A DNA stretch of 64,000 bases from Prorocentrum cordatum (GCA_963575745.1 CAUYUJ010016360.1:245001-309000); one strand, 5' to 3'; positions 51,433-62,749 are shown, counted from the stretch's first letter. Translations and numbers: made by a program. The notes: a model not told the origin generated them from the sequence alone.

Positions 51433-51560
51433 CAGGGCGCTCTGGAACGCTCTCAGCGCGTTCCGGAGCGCTCCGAGAAGGCCGCGGCGCCCGAGAGATC
51501 CTCCCGAGCCGCCGGATCTCAGAGACTCTCGGCTCGCCCCTTGCCCGAGTCGATCTTCGT
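51433..51560. repeat. Dispersed repeat R4, copy 3
   Basis: GCGCTCTGGAACGCTCTCAG, CGTTCCGGAGCGCTC, GGCCGCGGCGCCC, GATCCTCCCGAGCCGCCG and TCTCAGAGACT parallel 30545-30640; the tail GATCTTCG is shared as well. Confidence 0.65.
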
Positions 51561-51704
51561 CCTGGCCGCGTCTTCTCGGGCTCGGGGGGTCGGGGTGCGG
51601 CGACGCGGGCGTCGCGCGCGTCTCCTGAGCTTTTCGGGGGGCTTCCGGGGGGCGCCCCGCCGCCACGGCAGGAAGGCCCTCGAAGTCCGGGGCAGAGTGC
51701 AGGA

Positions 51705-51875
51705 GGGAAAGGAACACACATACACAAGTCATCGCCGATCCGAGAAGATATGGGAAAATATGGGAAGTGGGGGGGAAGACCAGAACCCAGAAAATACGAA
51801 CACATATCGGGAATTATGTTATTCGTGTGCGTGTGTGTATTTATTTGTGTGTCCCAGGGCCTTTGTGGGCCCCGG
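51705..51875. repeat. Dispersed repeat R2, copy 2
   Basis: ACACACATACACAA at the left, the core ATATGGGAAAATATGGGAAG with the GTGGGGGGGAAGACC word, and TGTGTGTATTTATTTGTGTG at the right match 9100-9265 in order and spacing. The core is almost unchanged. Short AACGG-containing repeats with GGAACCGG follow to 52050. Confidence 0.75.
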
Positions 51876-52104
51876 AAACGGCCGGGCCGTTTTTTCACCG
51901 TTTCCAGAAAAATGTCCCTTGAAAACGGAAACGGCAGAAAAACGGCGACCAGAAACTGCAAAAAACACTGTTCTGGGATTGGAACCGGAGCCGGAACCGG
52001 TCAAAAAACGGCGACGGAACCGGTAAAAAAACGGCGTCGGAACCGGTAAATTATGCTAACGGAGTTCCCCACATACAGAGATTAACGGTTTCGTGGGACC
52101 CATT

Positions 52105-54200
52105 TTCTTGATGCCCTCCTCGCTTTGGCGGGGCCCCGCTGGAAGGGGGGAGGGCTACGAAACCTGGCGAAGAGTAATGCTTTCCGCGACCCTCCTCGTT
52201 CAAGCGCGGCCTCTCTGGAGGAGTGGAGGGGGGACACGAAACCGTGTAAACAGCATGTTTTCCGATACCCTCCAGGAAGAGGAGGAGGAGGAGGAAGAGG
52301 GGGAGGAGAAGGACGAGGAGGAGGAGGAAGAGGATAAGATGGATGATGGCGAAGAGCAGCAGCAGGAACCGCAGCAGGAGCAGCAGCGGGAGGTTGGTTT
52401 GAGTGGTCTCATTTTCCTCGTGAGGTCCGATTCGCTCAGGCGGGCCCCTCCCTGGAGGGGTGGGAGGGGCACGACACCATGTAAATAGTATGGTTTTCGG
52501 ATACCCTCCTCGCTCAGGCGGGGCCTCCCTGGAGAAGTGGGAGGGGCACGAAACCATGTAAATAGTATGGTGTTCGGATACCCTCCTCGCTCAGGCGGGG
52601 CCTCCCTGGAGGGGTGGGAGGGGCACGAAACCATGTAAATAGTATGGTTTTCGGATACCCTCCTCGCTCAGGCGGGGCCTCCCTGGAGAGGTGGGAGGGG
52701 CACGAAACCATGTAAATAGTATGGTTTTCGGATACCCTCCTCGCTCAGGCGGGGCCTCCCTGGAGGGTGGGAGGGGCACGAAACCATGTAAATAGTATGG
52801 TTTTCGGATACCCTCCTCGCTCAGGCGGGGCCTCCCTGGAGGGGTGGGAGGGGCACGAAACCATGTAAATAGTATGGTTTTCCGATACCCTCCTCGCTCA
52901 GGCGGGGCCTCCCTGGAGGGGTGGGAGGGGCACGAAACCATGTAAATAGTATGGTTTTCGGATACCCTCCTCGCTCAGGCGGGGCCTCCCTGGAGGGGTG
53001 GGAGGGGCACGAAACCATGTAAATAGTATGGTATTCCGATACCCTCCTCGCTCAGGCGGGGCCTCCCTGGAGGGGTGGGAGGGGCACGAAACCATGTAAA
53101 TAGTATTGTTTTCCGATACCCTCCTCGCTCAGGCGGGGCCCCCCTGGAGAGGTGGGAGGGGCACGAAACAATGTAAATAGTATGGTTTTCTGATACCCTC
53201 CTCGCTCAGGCGGGGCCCCCCTGGAGGTGTGGGAGGGGCACGAAACCATGTAAATAGTATGGTTTTGCCTCCCTCGAGAGGTGGGATGGGGCACGAAACC
53301 ATGAAAATAGTATGGTTTTCGGATACCCTCCTCGCTCAGGCGGGGCCTCCCTGCAGGGGTGGGAGGGGCACGAAACCATGTAAATAGTATGGTTTTCCGA
53401 TACCCTCCTCGCTCAGGCGGGGCCTCCCTGGAGAGGTGGGGGGGGCACGAAACCATGTAAATAATATGGTTTTCCGATACCCTCCTCGCTCAGGCGGGGC
53501 CTCCCTGGAGGTGTGGGAGGGGCACGAAACCATGTAAATAGTATGGTTTTCCGATACCCTCCTCGCTCAGGCGGGGCCTCCCTGGAAGGGTGGGAGGGGC
53601 ACGAAACCATGTAAATAGTATGGTATTCCGATACCCTCCTCGCTCAGGCGGGGCCTCCCTGGAGGGGTGGGAGGGGCACGAAACCATGTAAATAGTATGG
53701 TATTCCGATACCCTCCTCGCTCAGGCGGGGCCTCCCTGGAGGGGTGGGAGGGGCACGAAACCATGTAAATAGTATGGTTTTCCGATACCCTCCTCGCTCA
53801 GGCGGGGCCTCCCTGGAGGGGTGGGAGGGGCACGAAACCATGTATACCCTCCTCGCTCAGGCGGGGCCTCCCTGGAGGGGTGGGAGGGGCACGAAACCAT
53901 GTAAATAGTATGGTCCGATACCCTCCTCGCTCAGGCGGGGCCTCCCTGGAGGGGTGTAAATAGTATGGTATTCCGACCCTCCTCGCTCAGGCGGGGCCTC
54001 CCTGGAGGGGTGGGAGGGGCACGAAACCATGTAAATAGTATGGTATTCCGATACCCTCCTCGCTCAGGCGGGGCCTCCCTGGAGGGGTGGGAGGGGCACG
54101 AAACCATGTAAATAGTATGGTATTCCGATACCCTCCTCGCTCAGGCGGGGCCTCCCTGGAGGGGTGGGAGGGGCACGAAACCATGTAAGTAGTATGGTTT
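52105..54200. repeat. 77-bp minisatellite, about 25 copies
   Basis: The unit contains CACGAAACCATGTAAATAG, TATGGTTTTCCGATACCCTC, CTCGCTCAGGCGGGGCCTCC and CTGGAGGGGTGGGAGG. I count 23 CGCTCAGG cores from 52433 to 54140, mostly 77 bases apart, plus two diverged units at the left edge (about 52105 and 52190). Units near 53281, 53845 and 53945 are internally deleted. Each unit can form AAACCAT/ATGGTTT and CCTCCC/GGGAGG stems. A (GGA)n and CAG-containing insert (52273-52395) splits the left edge. Because 77 is not a multiple of three, the short minus-strand open frames are artefacts. Confidence 0.97.
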
Positions 54201-54204
54201 TCGG

Positions 54205-54450
54205 TATGGAGTGATGGAATGGTATGGTAGGTATGGTATGGTACGGTATGGTATGATATGGTATGGTATGGTACTGGAGGTATGGTATGGTATGGTACGG
54301 TGTGGCATTGGTGTGATATGGTATGGTATGCTATGGTACGCCATGGTATGGTATGGTACGGTATGGTACGTATGGTGTGGTATGGTATGGTATGGTATGG
54401 TATGGTATGTGTGGTAGGAACTATGGTATGGTATGGTGTGTGTGGTAGGA
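54205..54450. repeat. (GGTAT)n pentanucleotide satellite
   Basis: GGTAT units with GGTAC, GGTGT and GGTAGG variants begin directly after the last 77-bp unit, whose AGTATGGT word could have seeded it. From 54451 to 55675 no gene is seen. Confidence 0.95.
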
Positions 54451-55675
54451 ATAATATTGTGCTGTATGGAAGATGGAGCGGGAGGTGGGTGGGAAGGAGA
54501 GGGTGTTCTGGGAAAACAAGAACCCCACTCAGGATGTGGGGAAAAAACGGCAAATCGGAACCGTTCAAAAACGGCCCTGTCGTTTCCAGGGCCCACTCAG
54601 CCCAGGGCCCCTTCAATTGTCGAAGGGCGGGCAAGCGAGTCGCTATTAGTCGGGTGTTGCCAGAAACAAGCCGCTGGCCCAAGGTGCCCCCCAGGATTCT
54701 TGGGGGGGCGCCCAGGCGGCCTCCAGAGCACCCCTCACGAGGCCCAGAGGGCCCCAGGGGCTCCAAGATGGAGCGAAAAGCTGGGGGCACCCTGGGCGGG
54801 CAAGAGCGTCGCTATTGGGGAGGAGAAGGAGGTCGGAGGTTGGCAGACCTCCCACCCTGACACCCTGACACGTCGATTCGCGAATGTTGGCCGTTGTCGG
54901 TTCGCGAGAGGGCGTCGCGGCCGCCATTGTTGCGGGCACAGGTCCGTCGGTTGCGGCCCTGGGCCGTTGTCACTGAAGGGAGGTTTGCTGAAAGGAGGTT
55001 CGTCCACCGCCGAGAACGGTCGGGGCTCGTGGAGGCGGCAGTGGTGCGCTCCGAACGTCTCCCCTGGACCCTTCCTCGAGCCCGTCCGTGCCGGTGTCTC
55101 CTGCCGCGGTGGCGAGATCTCCTCCGGCGTCATCATCGTCGTCATCTTCTTAACGCGTCGTCATCGTCGTCGCCGTCGCGAGCAACACCGATGGGTTCAT
55201 GTGCCCCCTTACCACGCGCTGGATGTGTTGGCATGCGCTCCCGTTCGTCCACTCGTCCTCCCTTCCTCTTCGTCCTCCTGCCCTTTAACCCTGGACCTTG
55301 ATTTTTTATACTCGTTCTCGTGTCCGATACGCGCCCATGAGGGACTCCTCATATCCAAGGGATTGTCCAGGGCTGGCTCATTGACACGTCGAAGGGTGTG
55401 CTTTCTCCTCGTTCCCCTCTTTCTCAGTCTTCCTCTGCGTCTTGGTTCTAGTCCTCCTTGTCCTACCCCCGATCTAGACAGGTCGCGTAAATATCCGTAA
55501 TGGCTTCGCCCCCTGCCGCCGGCCCCCTCTCTCGGATAATGGGTAATGCAAGAGCGAAATCATGCGGCCTTGGCGCCGCCGTGAAGCAGCGTCGGGACTT
55601 CACGCGAAGACGATGAGTAACCGGCAAGACAAATTGAGATTCTGATGATATTGTTGAATTCGGTGTTGTATTTCG

Positions 55676-56178
55676 AGGGTTCACGGCTTCGGATACGCGA
55701 ACAATGCGTAGTGTACAACGGTTGATGGCTTCGTGGTGGCAAATATAATTTACTTTAGCAAGGTGTATGGCTTCGGAGACGCGAATATTGCATAATTTAC
55801 AATCGGTTTACGGCTTCGGACACTCGATTAGCGCGTAGTTTACGAAGGTTGATGGCTTCGGGGTCGCAAATATTATGTCATTCACGCATGTTTATAGCTT
55901 CGGAGATGCGAAGCTCGCGTAATGTCCGAAGGTTTTTGGCTTCGGGGACGCGAATACCGTGTGATTTACGAGCGTTTGTGGCTTCGAGGACGCAAGCATT
56001 GTGCAATTTACTACGGTTTATGGCCTCGGGGACACGCATATGGCGTATTTTGCGAGGGTGTATGGCTTCGGGGACGCGAATAGACAGTAAGTCACGAAAG
56101 TTTCTGGCTTCGGGGACGCGAATATTGTATACTTTACGCGGGTTTATGGCCTCGGGGGCGCGAATTTCATGTACGGTT
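55676..56178. repeat. 42-bp minisatellite, about 12 copies
   Basis: GGCTTCGGGGACGCGAATA-type cores recur every 41-43 bases (about 55684, 55728, 55770, 55811, 55853, 55896, 55938, 55981, 56022, 56066, 56108, 56150). The unit also holds TTTACG and GGTTTATG. Since 42 is 14 codons, frames stay open: plus strand 55849-56235 encodes FMASGTRI-type 14-residue repeats and minus strand 56189-55878 encodes IRVPEAIN-type repeats. Units differ by up to a third, so the array is old. Confidence 0.9.
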
Positions 56179-56472
56179 ACATGTCCCACGCCCCCCTCAG
56201 GAATCCAGAGTACGCGATTCGGGCGTGGTAGCTAGGTTCCTTCTCGGCTCCCCCCCCTCGCGCGGTCCATCAACAAGGAACAGTAAACAGCAAGAAGCAG
56301 AACTGTAACAGTGGAAACTGGAAACTGGAACTGGCGCAGGGAACAAACCCTAGTCCTACAGCCTGGTGGCCCCACAAGAGGGCCGGCGGATCTACTGAGC
56401 CTGCCCGGCGACTCAAGAGCATCCAAAGTGCAGGATTCGTTTTCTCTTCGTTTCTTCGAGGAGCAAACAAAC

Positions 56473-56718
56473 ATGTGTGGTCGAACTTGCGCCTTTGGAG
56501 GTTGCACTGCCACTCTGGAAGGTGTTTGGCCCCCCATCCAGGTGCAACCATTTCAAAGCCACAGCGAAACAAGCTTTGATATGACTTGCCGTTTTTGTTC
56601 CTGCAGTTTCCGGGTTGGGTCGATGGTCCTAGCGCCTAGAGGGGGCGCGCAGGTCTACAGATATCCAGGTGAAGCAGATGGGTGGGAGGCGGAGGAGAGC
56701 GAGGAGAACTTCGAGTAG
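56473..56718 (+). CDS. Short open frame starting MCGR, uncertain
   Basis: ATG at 56473 begins MCGRTCAFGG; the frame runs 81 codons to a TAG and is also open 54 codons upstream. SRAP-domain (HMCES/YedK) proteins begin with Met-Cys-Gly-Arg, the Cys being catalytic, and this resemblance is the only reason to list it. None of the later SRAP signatures is seen; CRFCSCSF further on could bind a metal. It could be a first exon or chance. From 56719 to 58152 I see no other supportable gene. Confidence 0.2.
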   Translation: MCGRTCAFGGCTATLEGVWPPIQVQPFQSHSETSFDMTCRFCSCSFRVGSMVLAPRGGAQVYRYPGEADGWEAEESEENFE

Positions 56719-58152
56719 CATCCGTTGGTGAACATGTAAATTTGTGAAAATGTAAAACGGGCCGGGATTGGGGTGGTGTTGCTGAGGAGCCGACGGCAAA
56801 AGGAAACTAGATTTGGGCAGTGAGGAGTATACGGAAAAGCGCAGAAGTATGAAGAGAAGTCGCAGTTATCATTGAGAGGGCAACGGGAATCGCGATCACC
56901 GTGCGGGGTGGGAACAGAGGAGGTGGAGGAAGAGAATGAAGAATCATGGGTTCCGAAGGTCCGCGGACATTTGAGGCCATCGGTGTCATGTGAATCATGC
57001 TTCACTGTATGTTGTCTAGGCCCAGCTTGTGGCAGAAGCATCGGGCGGGTCGGGATCGGGAGAGCGTCTGCCTGGCATGCGTGGGCGGCCGTTCCGGGCG
57101 TGCGAGATCTCCCGGAGCGCTGCACCGTACGTTCGGTCGTCGTCGGGAGGGGTCGCGACTTTTCCCCCAAGACTGTAACTTGAGCCCGCCCGGAGAGGTG
57201 GCACCCAGAGCCCCGAATTTTCACTTTCCAAGCGCCCCGTGGGCTCGGACTTCCATCTCCTCCTCCTCCTCCTCATCCTTGATTTCCTTGAAGTCTTTGA
57301 ATTCCTTGAATCTCTTGAACTCCTTGGTGGGCAGAGCCGACCTGCCGCGGCCGACGCCAAGTGCACGCCGTGGAGCGCACGCGGCAAAACGCTGGAGGCC
57401 TCGCTCCGCGCGCTGCCCTCCTCGGGAGGGGCCGTCGGGGGCCCGCGGCGTCGGCCTCGCGCGCGCGCGCGCCGTGCCTCTGCGCGCCGCGCGCGGCGGC
57501 GCAGTCCCGCGCCAGAGCGGCCGCCGCCGCATGCCGCGGGGCTTCGTCGCGCGCCGGCTCGGGCCCAGGAGGTGCGGTGTTCAGCTGGCGGTGCAGCGGG
57601 CCCCAGGAGGACGGGAGAAACCAAGAGTCCATGGCCCTCGCCTCCCGAGGTCCCCGACGACCGCTCCCGCCTGTGGCGGATGTGGAGAAGTTCCCGCCCG
57701 GCACGGGGTGAGCGTGCCACCTCGGGGCCCCTCCAGCCGACTCCTGGGCCAGGAGTTGGCATCGCAGGCGGCGCCCTCGGCAAACGGGAGGCCCCCCACC
57801 GGCCGAGTGCCGTCACTCTCGCGGCGTCGTTGCTGACGTGAACCAGCAGCGTGGCCGAATCCGCCCCTCCTCAGCTACGATGCGACACCCTCTCGTCGCC
57901 CGCCGCAGGGCGGCTCCCACAATAACAACTCTTGCCGCACCTGTTAGGACTTGATCAAGGCTGTGTCCACGCAACCTTTTGGGGTGTTCCGCCGCGTGGG
58001 CTTCTGATTGCGCCTCCGCCGGGAGGGCGGGGGCCGGACGGGCTAAGGACACCTGCCTGGCACGGCGTGCTCGCTCAACCGCTCCAAGTCGGCCAGTGGC
58101 TCAAGCGCAATAGCCGCAGCATTGCCACTGCCGCCGCGGCGAAGGAGCCAGC

Positions 58153-60208
58153 ATGTCCAGGGTTCGTGCTGCGCTCTTCGGTGTGCTGGCCTCGCCGTTC
58201 CAGCGCCCCCTCAACGACGAGCAGCTCGCGAAGGAGCGCCGTCTGCTGGACCCCGCGCTGGGGCTGGCGCTCATGGCCGCGGTGCTGCTGTACGGCGTGT
58301 TAGAGGGCCTCAACATGTGGGACGATCAGGCGCATCAGGAGGTTGACCGCCCCTTCATAGGCGATCACCCCTCACGGCCGACGCACGCCAGTTGGCCTTG
58401 TTTACCCACTCTGTGGCGGGATTGGCCCCGACGCTGCCTCCCGCGATGTCCGAGGAGCTCCGCGCTGCAGGAACCCGCCCTCACTTGCAGCCCCGACGCC
58501 GCCTCCACCTGTGCCCAGAGGTCCCTCCGCATCCCACCGGGGGGTCGGGCTCCGAAGTTGTTGCGGAGCTTGGCCAGTTGTGTCGGCCATAAGGGGCGAT
58601 CCGCCACGGGGCAAGAGCCCTGATGGCAGGCGTTCAGCTCTGTGTGCTACTCAACCGCCACCTCGCTGCCTGGAGGCGACGAGGCGCTGAAGGTCAAGCA
58701 CCTCTGTTACTCCAAGGAGGTGGACGCCGCCTGGCAGGCCTACGCGCTGAAGACATTCACCTGCCGGGGCGAGTTCGGGGGCAGCTGGCAGGGAGCTCAG
58801 GAGGGCTCTAGTGACGTGTTCTGCGTTTGTTCGGCGTCCTCAGCTCCTGTTCGGCGGCCGTGGTGAGAGTGTTCGGTCGAGCCTCTGCGCGGTGTGTGTT
58901 CGGCGCGATCGGGCCATGCTCCTCCCCTGTGGCGCTCGGTTCGGCCGGGTCTTCTGTCCGGTGTCCTGCACCGCTCCCGAGGTGGGGAGTGGCGCATTGT
59001 CAGGTGCAGCCAGGCGCCGCGGGCGAGGCGGTAGACCCTGCCCCGGGAGGCGACGGGCGCCTGCTGGCGACGCCAGGCACGTTCGTCCAGCCGCACGTGC
59101 TGCCAGACTTCTGCCAGCTCGTCATCCACCAGGGCGAGGACGAGATCGCCGAGTTCGTGCGCGCGGACATGCACGACGGCTGCGTCGGCGGGGGCTGCCG
59201 GGATAACGTGGACACGTCGGTGGCCTACTCCACCGTGACATCCGCCGGCGGAGGCGCCTCCCCTGAAATCCGGCAGCACAAAAAATGCAGCATCGCGATG
59301 GTCGCGGGTCCCAAGACATTACAGAACCGCTCGTTAGAACAAATGTGACGCCATGGTCTCGGTGTCCTGCCTGGAACTCGCCCTCGCCAGGGAGCCGGAT
59401 CGCCCCTCGCGGGCGATCACACCTCCTGCCCGACGCACGCCAGCCAGCTTCCGCAACTTGTGCTACACGAGCCAGTTCAGGTGTCATTCCAGAACCGTCC
59501 GAAGACTCTTCTGGACTCTGAATCCCGTACTTGTTGGTGATTGGAATGGTGCTAAGGGCGAGGTTGGTTTTTCCACGGCGGCCATGGAAGATAATTGGCG
59601 TGCGTCGGGCATGAGTCATGCTCCTCCACTACAGGTGCTGTCAAAGCTCTGATGTAGGCTCTATCCCACAGAAGACTTAGACGATGCATGGCGTGCATCG
59701 TTCATGAGTCATGCTCCTCCACTGCAGGGGCTGTCGAAGCTCGAATGTAGGCTCTACCAGTAGTGTTCCCTGTGCCGAGGCTGTGTCAGTTGGTCCACGC
59801 GACGCGCTTGCCTGGCAACCTCTCGTTGCCGCTTCCCGTCCCGTCCTCCTTCCCCCCTGGCAGATTTTAGCAATGGCGGGCCAGCAGCGAACAGACACGC
59901 CCCATGAGGCTACTCTGGCTCGGAGAGGTTCTACAAGATTGCGTCAGCGCAGGGCGATGGCTTCACCTGCTGTGGCATGCGCTACCAGTCCACCTCCGAG
60001 CGTCTCCTGTCCTTCTTGGGCGCCCTCGGGGGCTTCTTCGGGCTGGCGCAGGCCGTGCTGATGTTCGTCCCGCCTTACAGTGCTGGGAGAGGTCGCCAGG
60101 GTCTCCACCACTCCTCTATGCAAGATCGCGCCATTTGTCACCTGGCTCGTGCCGCTAGTCACCCTCTGCCGCTGCTTCGCGGCCTGGTCCCCCACCGCCG
60201 CACCCTGA
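58153..60208 (+). CDS. Probable multi-exon (or decayed) membrane-protein gene
   Basis: Protein-like blocks lie in order. E1 (58153-58341) encodes MSRVRAALFGVLASPFQRPL and a hydrophobic helix LGLALMAAVLLYGVLEGLNM. E2 (58630-about 58800) starts after GGCAG|G with AFSSVCYSTATSLPG and holds CYSKEVDAAWQAYALKTFTC. E3 (59004-about 59230) starts after GTCAG|G and holds FVQPHVLPDFCQLVIHQGED, FVRADMHDGC and GGGCRDN. E4 (59909-about 60080) starts after ATGAG|G with YSGSERFYKIASAQGDGFTC and a second helix LLSFLGALGGFFGLAQAVLM. A last piece (60080-60208, shifted one base) ends CKIAPFVTWLVPLVTLC...AP then TGA. The plan is two or three membrane spans around a Cys-containing loop domain; I do not recognise the family. 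The one-base shift before the last piece could be a short intron or a disabling mutation. E1/E2 are phase 0; other 5' splice sites are ambiguous. Confidence 0.5.
59598..59765. repeat. Direct repeat of about 70 bases within the putative last intron
   Basis: GCGTGC(G/A)TCG..CATGAG, TCATGCTCCTCCACT.CAGG and a TGTC.AAGCTC.AATGTAGGCT-like block occur at about 59599-59665 and 59693-59760, 94 bases apart. The two copies differ at about ten positions. Confidence 0.8.
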
Positions 60209-62160
60209 CAAGCCCCCCTGGGTGGCCAGGGGCTACGCCAGAGTGAGCGGTACCAGGGTGGGGGCTGGCGGATTCAGCCCGAAGGAGCTGCGGCTGACTG
60301 ACGTGCGTCGGACATCTGTGGGGGGCGTTTGTCACGAGGGGTGTTGGAGATCCGATGGAAAGGAAGCAAGGGCTCGCCATCGCAGCCACCCGATTCGAAC
60401 GAGGTCAAGGAGCAGGCCTGAGCCCCACGCGTCCACACGAGACGTTTGGGACCATGACCAGCAGGCAAGACCCGAGAGTCCAGAATCCTGGGAATGGTAC
60501 CCCGCGGCGCGTGTCCCGCGCCAAGCAACAGGGGTAGCCCGTAGAGCATTCCTCAGGGTTCTTGACGTTTCTTTCTGATTGTGCTGTCTTCGACTTCCGA
60601 TGCAATGTGCGCCATCCAGTTTGTGGTGCCTACTGTCGTAGTATACGTGGCCGCCCTCGAAGGGCAGCGCCTGTGGGGCCGGCAGAGGGCAGACAGCCTG
60701 ATACTGCTGGCTGGGCCGCCAGCGCCAAGGCCAGCCCGCATCTCCACCACTGTTGCGGCCACCCCCGCGAAGATCGAGGATCGGGGATTGCAGGATCAAA
60801 ATTCGGCCCACAAAAATTGCCGCCGCCTTGATCCTCCAGGATCGGCCCGTGGTCGTTCCGCAGCAACCCACCAGGGGGCTGGGGCACACGAGCTGCTGCC
60901 GGCTGTTCCACACGGGTTGCGGCCTGTACTCTCAGCTCCGAGGAAGACGAATCAGCATAAAGCATGCACTTCAGGAGGTCCGCGCGCAATGCTCAGGTCG
61001 GCGTTGGGCCCCCCTGGGTGGCGCCTCTAGCGCCGAAACCCGGCGCGCTCCGCGCCGATCCAGTGCATCCGAGTCCGCGCAGACCGCCAAGTGTTTGTGC
61101 CTGTGCAGCTCCGTTCGTCTTCTGACAGTCGTTGCCATCGGTACGCTCATTGTCCAGCGTATTCGTGCTTCTGCACGTTTACCTTTGTGTCCCCAACGCG
61201 GGGCCCTGGCGAGATTGGTGCAGTGCAGTGCATGGATTGTGGTAAGTGTGATCCCTGTCAAGTTTGTCTTGCTCATGGTCTTGCGCACTCCAAAAAGACT
61301 GTTCGCCGCTGATTCCACCTTGCCAAGGATCGACGCGCACAGAAGTGTGGGCGGCAGACCCCCAAGATGGGAATCCCAAATCGGTATGACGCTGCCTCGA
61401 GCAAATTTAACGCATCGCTGTGCAGACATCCCAGGCCACGGCGCTTCGCGCGCTAGGTGCGGATACTCACGGCATGGGATGATTCCTCTTTCCACCCCTC
61501 CCGCCCCCCGTCTTCCCATCTCCCTCTCCACCTTCGCGCGCCCCGTCTTCCCATCCCCCTTCACACGAACATCCCCCCGCATCTTCCGCGCGGAAGACGC
61601 CGCGCAGCGGCGGCCGCGTCGGCCGCGCGCCTAAGCCGCGGCGGCACCTATACCGCGCAGAGGTGCACCTCTCCCTCCATGTCCTCGATCCTCGACCCTT
61701 CTTCCTCCTCCTGCTCCTCCTCGATCTTCGCCCCGTCTTCCTCCTCGACCCTCCCTCCTTGCTTTGATCCTTCCTGCCTCACTCCTCAGTCCCTCCTCGA
61801 GGTACTGCATGTGTCGTAGGGCCTCCCCCCGCCTCCGTCGGCTCGGACGACAAGAGGGGGGGGGAGGGGAGCGCGTGGGGGATCAGCGATTCAGATCGCG
61901 TGCAGTCAAGACGTTGCAAGAAGGGCCGCCTTGGGCTCGGGAGGGGCTACCATGTCCGGGCCGGTCCTTGGATCCAGGTCGGGAACCCACTCGTGGCCGA
62001 GGCTCGCCATGGGGAGAAACGCCCCTTCGCTCCTGACTCAGCACTCCCTACGGTAGCACGATGGCTGCAGCCGGGGAAGGCGCCCGGCGACGGGGCCAAA
62101 ACACCGGCTGCATGCAGCACTCGAGGCCAAGACAGCTGCACAGCCCTAAGACACGTTGAG
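60209..62160. other. No confidently recognised gene
   Basis: Contains a diverged R8 foldback copy at about 60973-61060 (GTCCGCGCGCAATG, GGCGTTGGGCCCCCC, GCGCCTCTAGCGCC). Around 61222-61280 the plus strand encodes a Cys-rich string (CMDCGKCDPCQVC) that could be a metal-binding relic. A further open stretch at 60605-60780 (MCAIQFVVPTVVVYVAALEG) is hydrophobic but unidentified. GC-rich, C-rich sequence fills 61490-61800. Confidence 0.4.
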
Positions 62161-62266
62161 GTTCGCGCGGGTTTCTTGGACCAGCGCTGGGCCCCCCCTC
62201 CCTGGCTGGCGGGGCGCCAGAGGCATTGCTAGGGGGGGGCGTGGCGCCGATCCAAGGAATCCGCGC
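62161..62266. repeat. Foldback element R8, copy 2
   Basis: GCGCGGGTTTCTTGGACCAG and CGCTGGGCCCCCCC at the left are complementary, with mismatches, to GGGGGGGCG...CGCCGATCCAAGGAATCCGCGC at the right. The termini and the GGCGCCAGAGGC loop word match the element at 26601-26730. Confidence 0.7.
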
Positions 62267-62624
62267 GGCCCTCAAGTGTTTAAGCTCATCCCCCCCCCAA
62301 CACCTTCGGAGGCGCTGTATCTCACTCAGGCAAGCTCACTTGCATGACATTTCGACTTCCCCCCTTTCGTCGCCTTTTCAAACGGCGCTGGGCCGAAAAC
62401 GCGTGCAAGTGAGTCTCAACTCGCGCGAAGTCCAACCTGCCCCCCCTCCCACCCTCATACGTCCCCCTCCCCTCCCTCACTCACGCAAGCAAGCTTACCA
62501 GCGTCTGCGGAAAAAGTCTGCCTACCCAGAGCTCCGGCCTTTTGCTCTTGTTCCAAACGTGGGGGCTCCCAGACGTCTCGGCCTGTTCCCCGACATACCA
62601 CAGTTTTGATGGTCTCGGGTTCCG

Positions 62625-62749
62625 AGGGCCCCCGGAGCCCGAGAACCGGTACTCCAGATTTCGTAATAAACCCCCCCCGAGGGCCCCCGGAGCCGGAGAA
62701 CCTCCCCCGAAATGAGACCCCCCTCCCTTTATTACGAAATCTGGAGTAC
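62625..62749. repeat. Inverted-repeat element R6, copy 2, with direct repeat
   Basis: 62649-62670 (GTACTCCAGATTTCGTAATA plus AA) and 62728-62749 are perfect 22-bp reverse complements, 57 bases apart. CCGAGGGCCCCCGGAGC occurs at 62625 and again at 62678 inside the spacer, each followed by GAGAACC within three bases. The right arm and preceding GAAATGAGACCC match 7081-7105. Confidence 0.8.

Noticed and set aside
52433-54190. Possible CRISPR array (regular repeats)
   Set aside because: The whole 77-bp period is repeated, with no variable spacers, and the genome is eukaryotic; it is a minisatellite.
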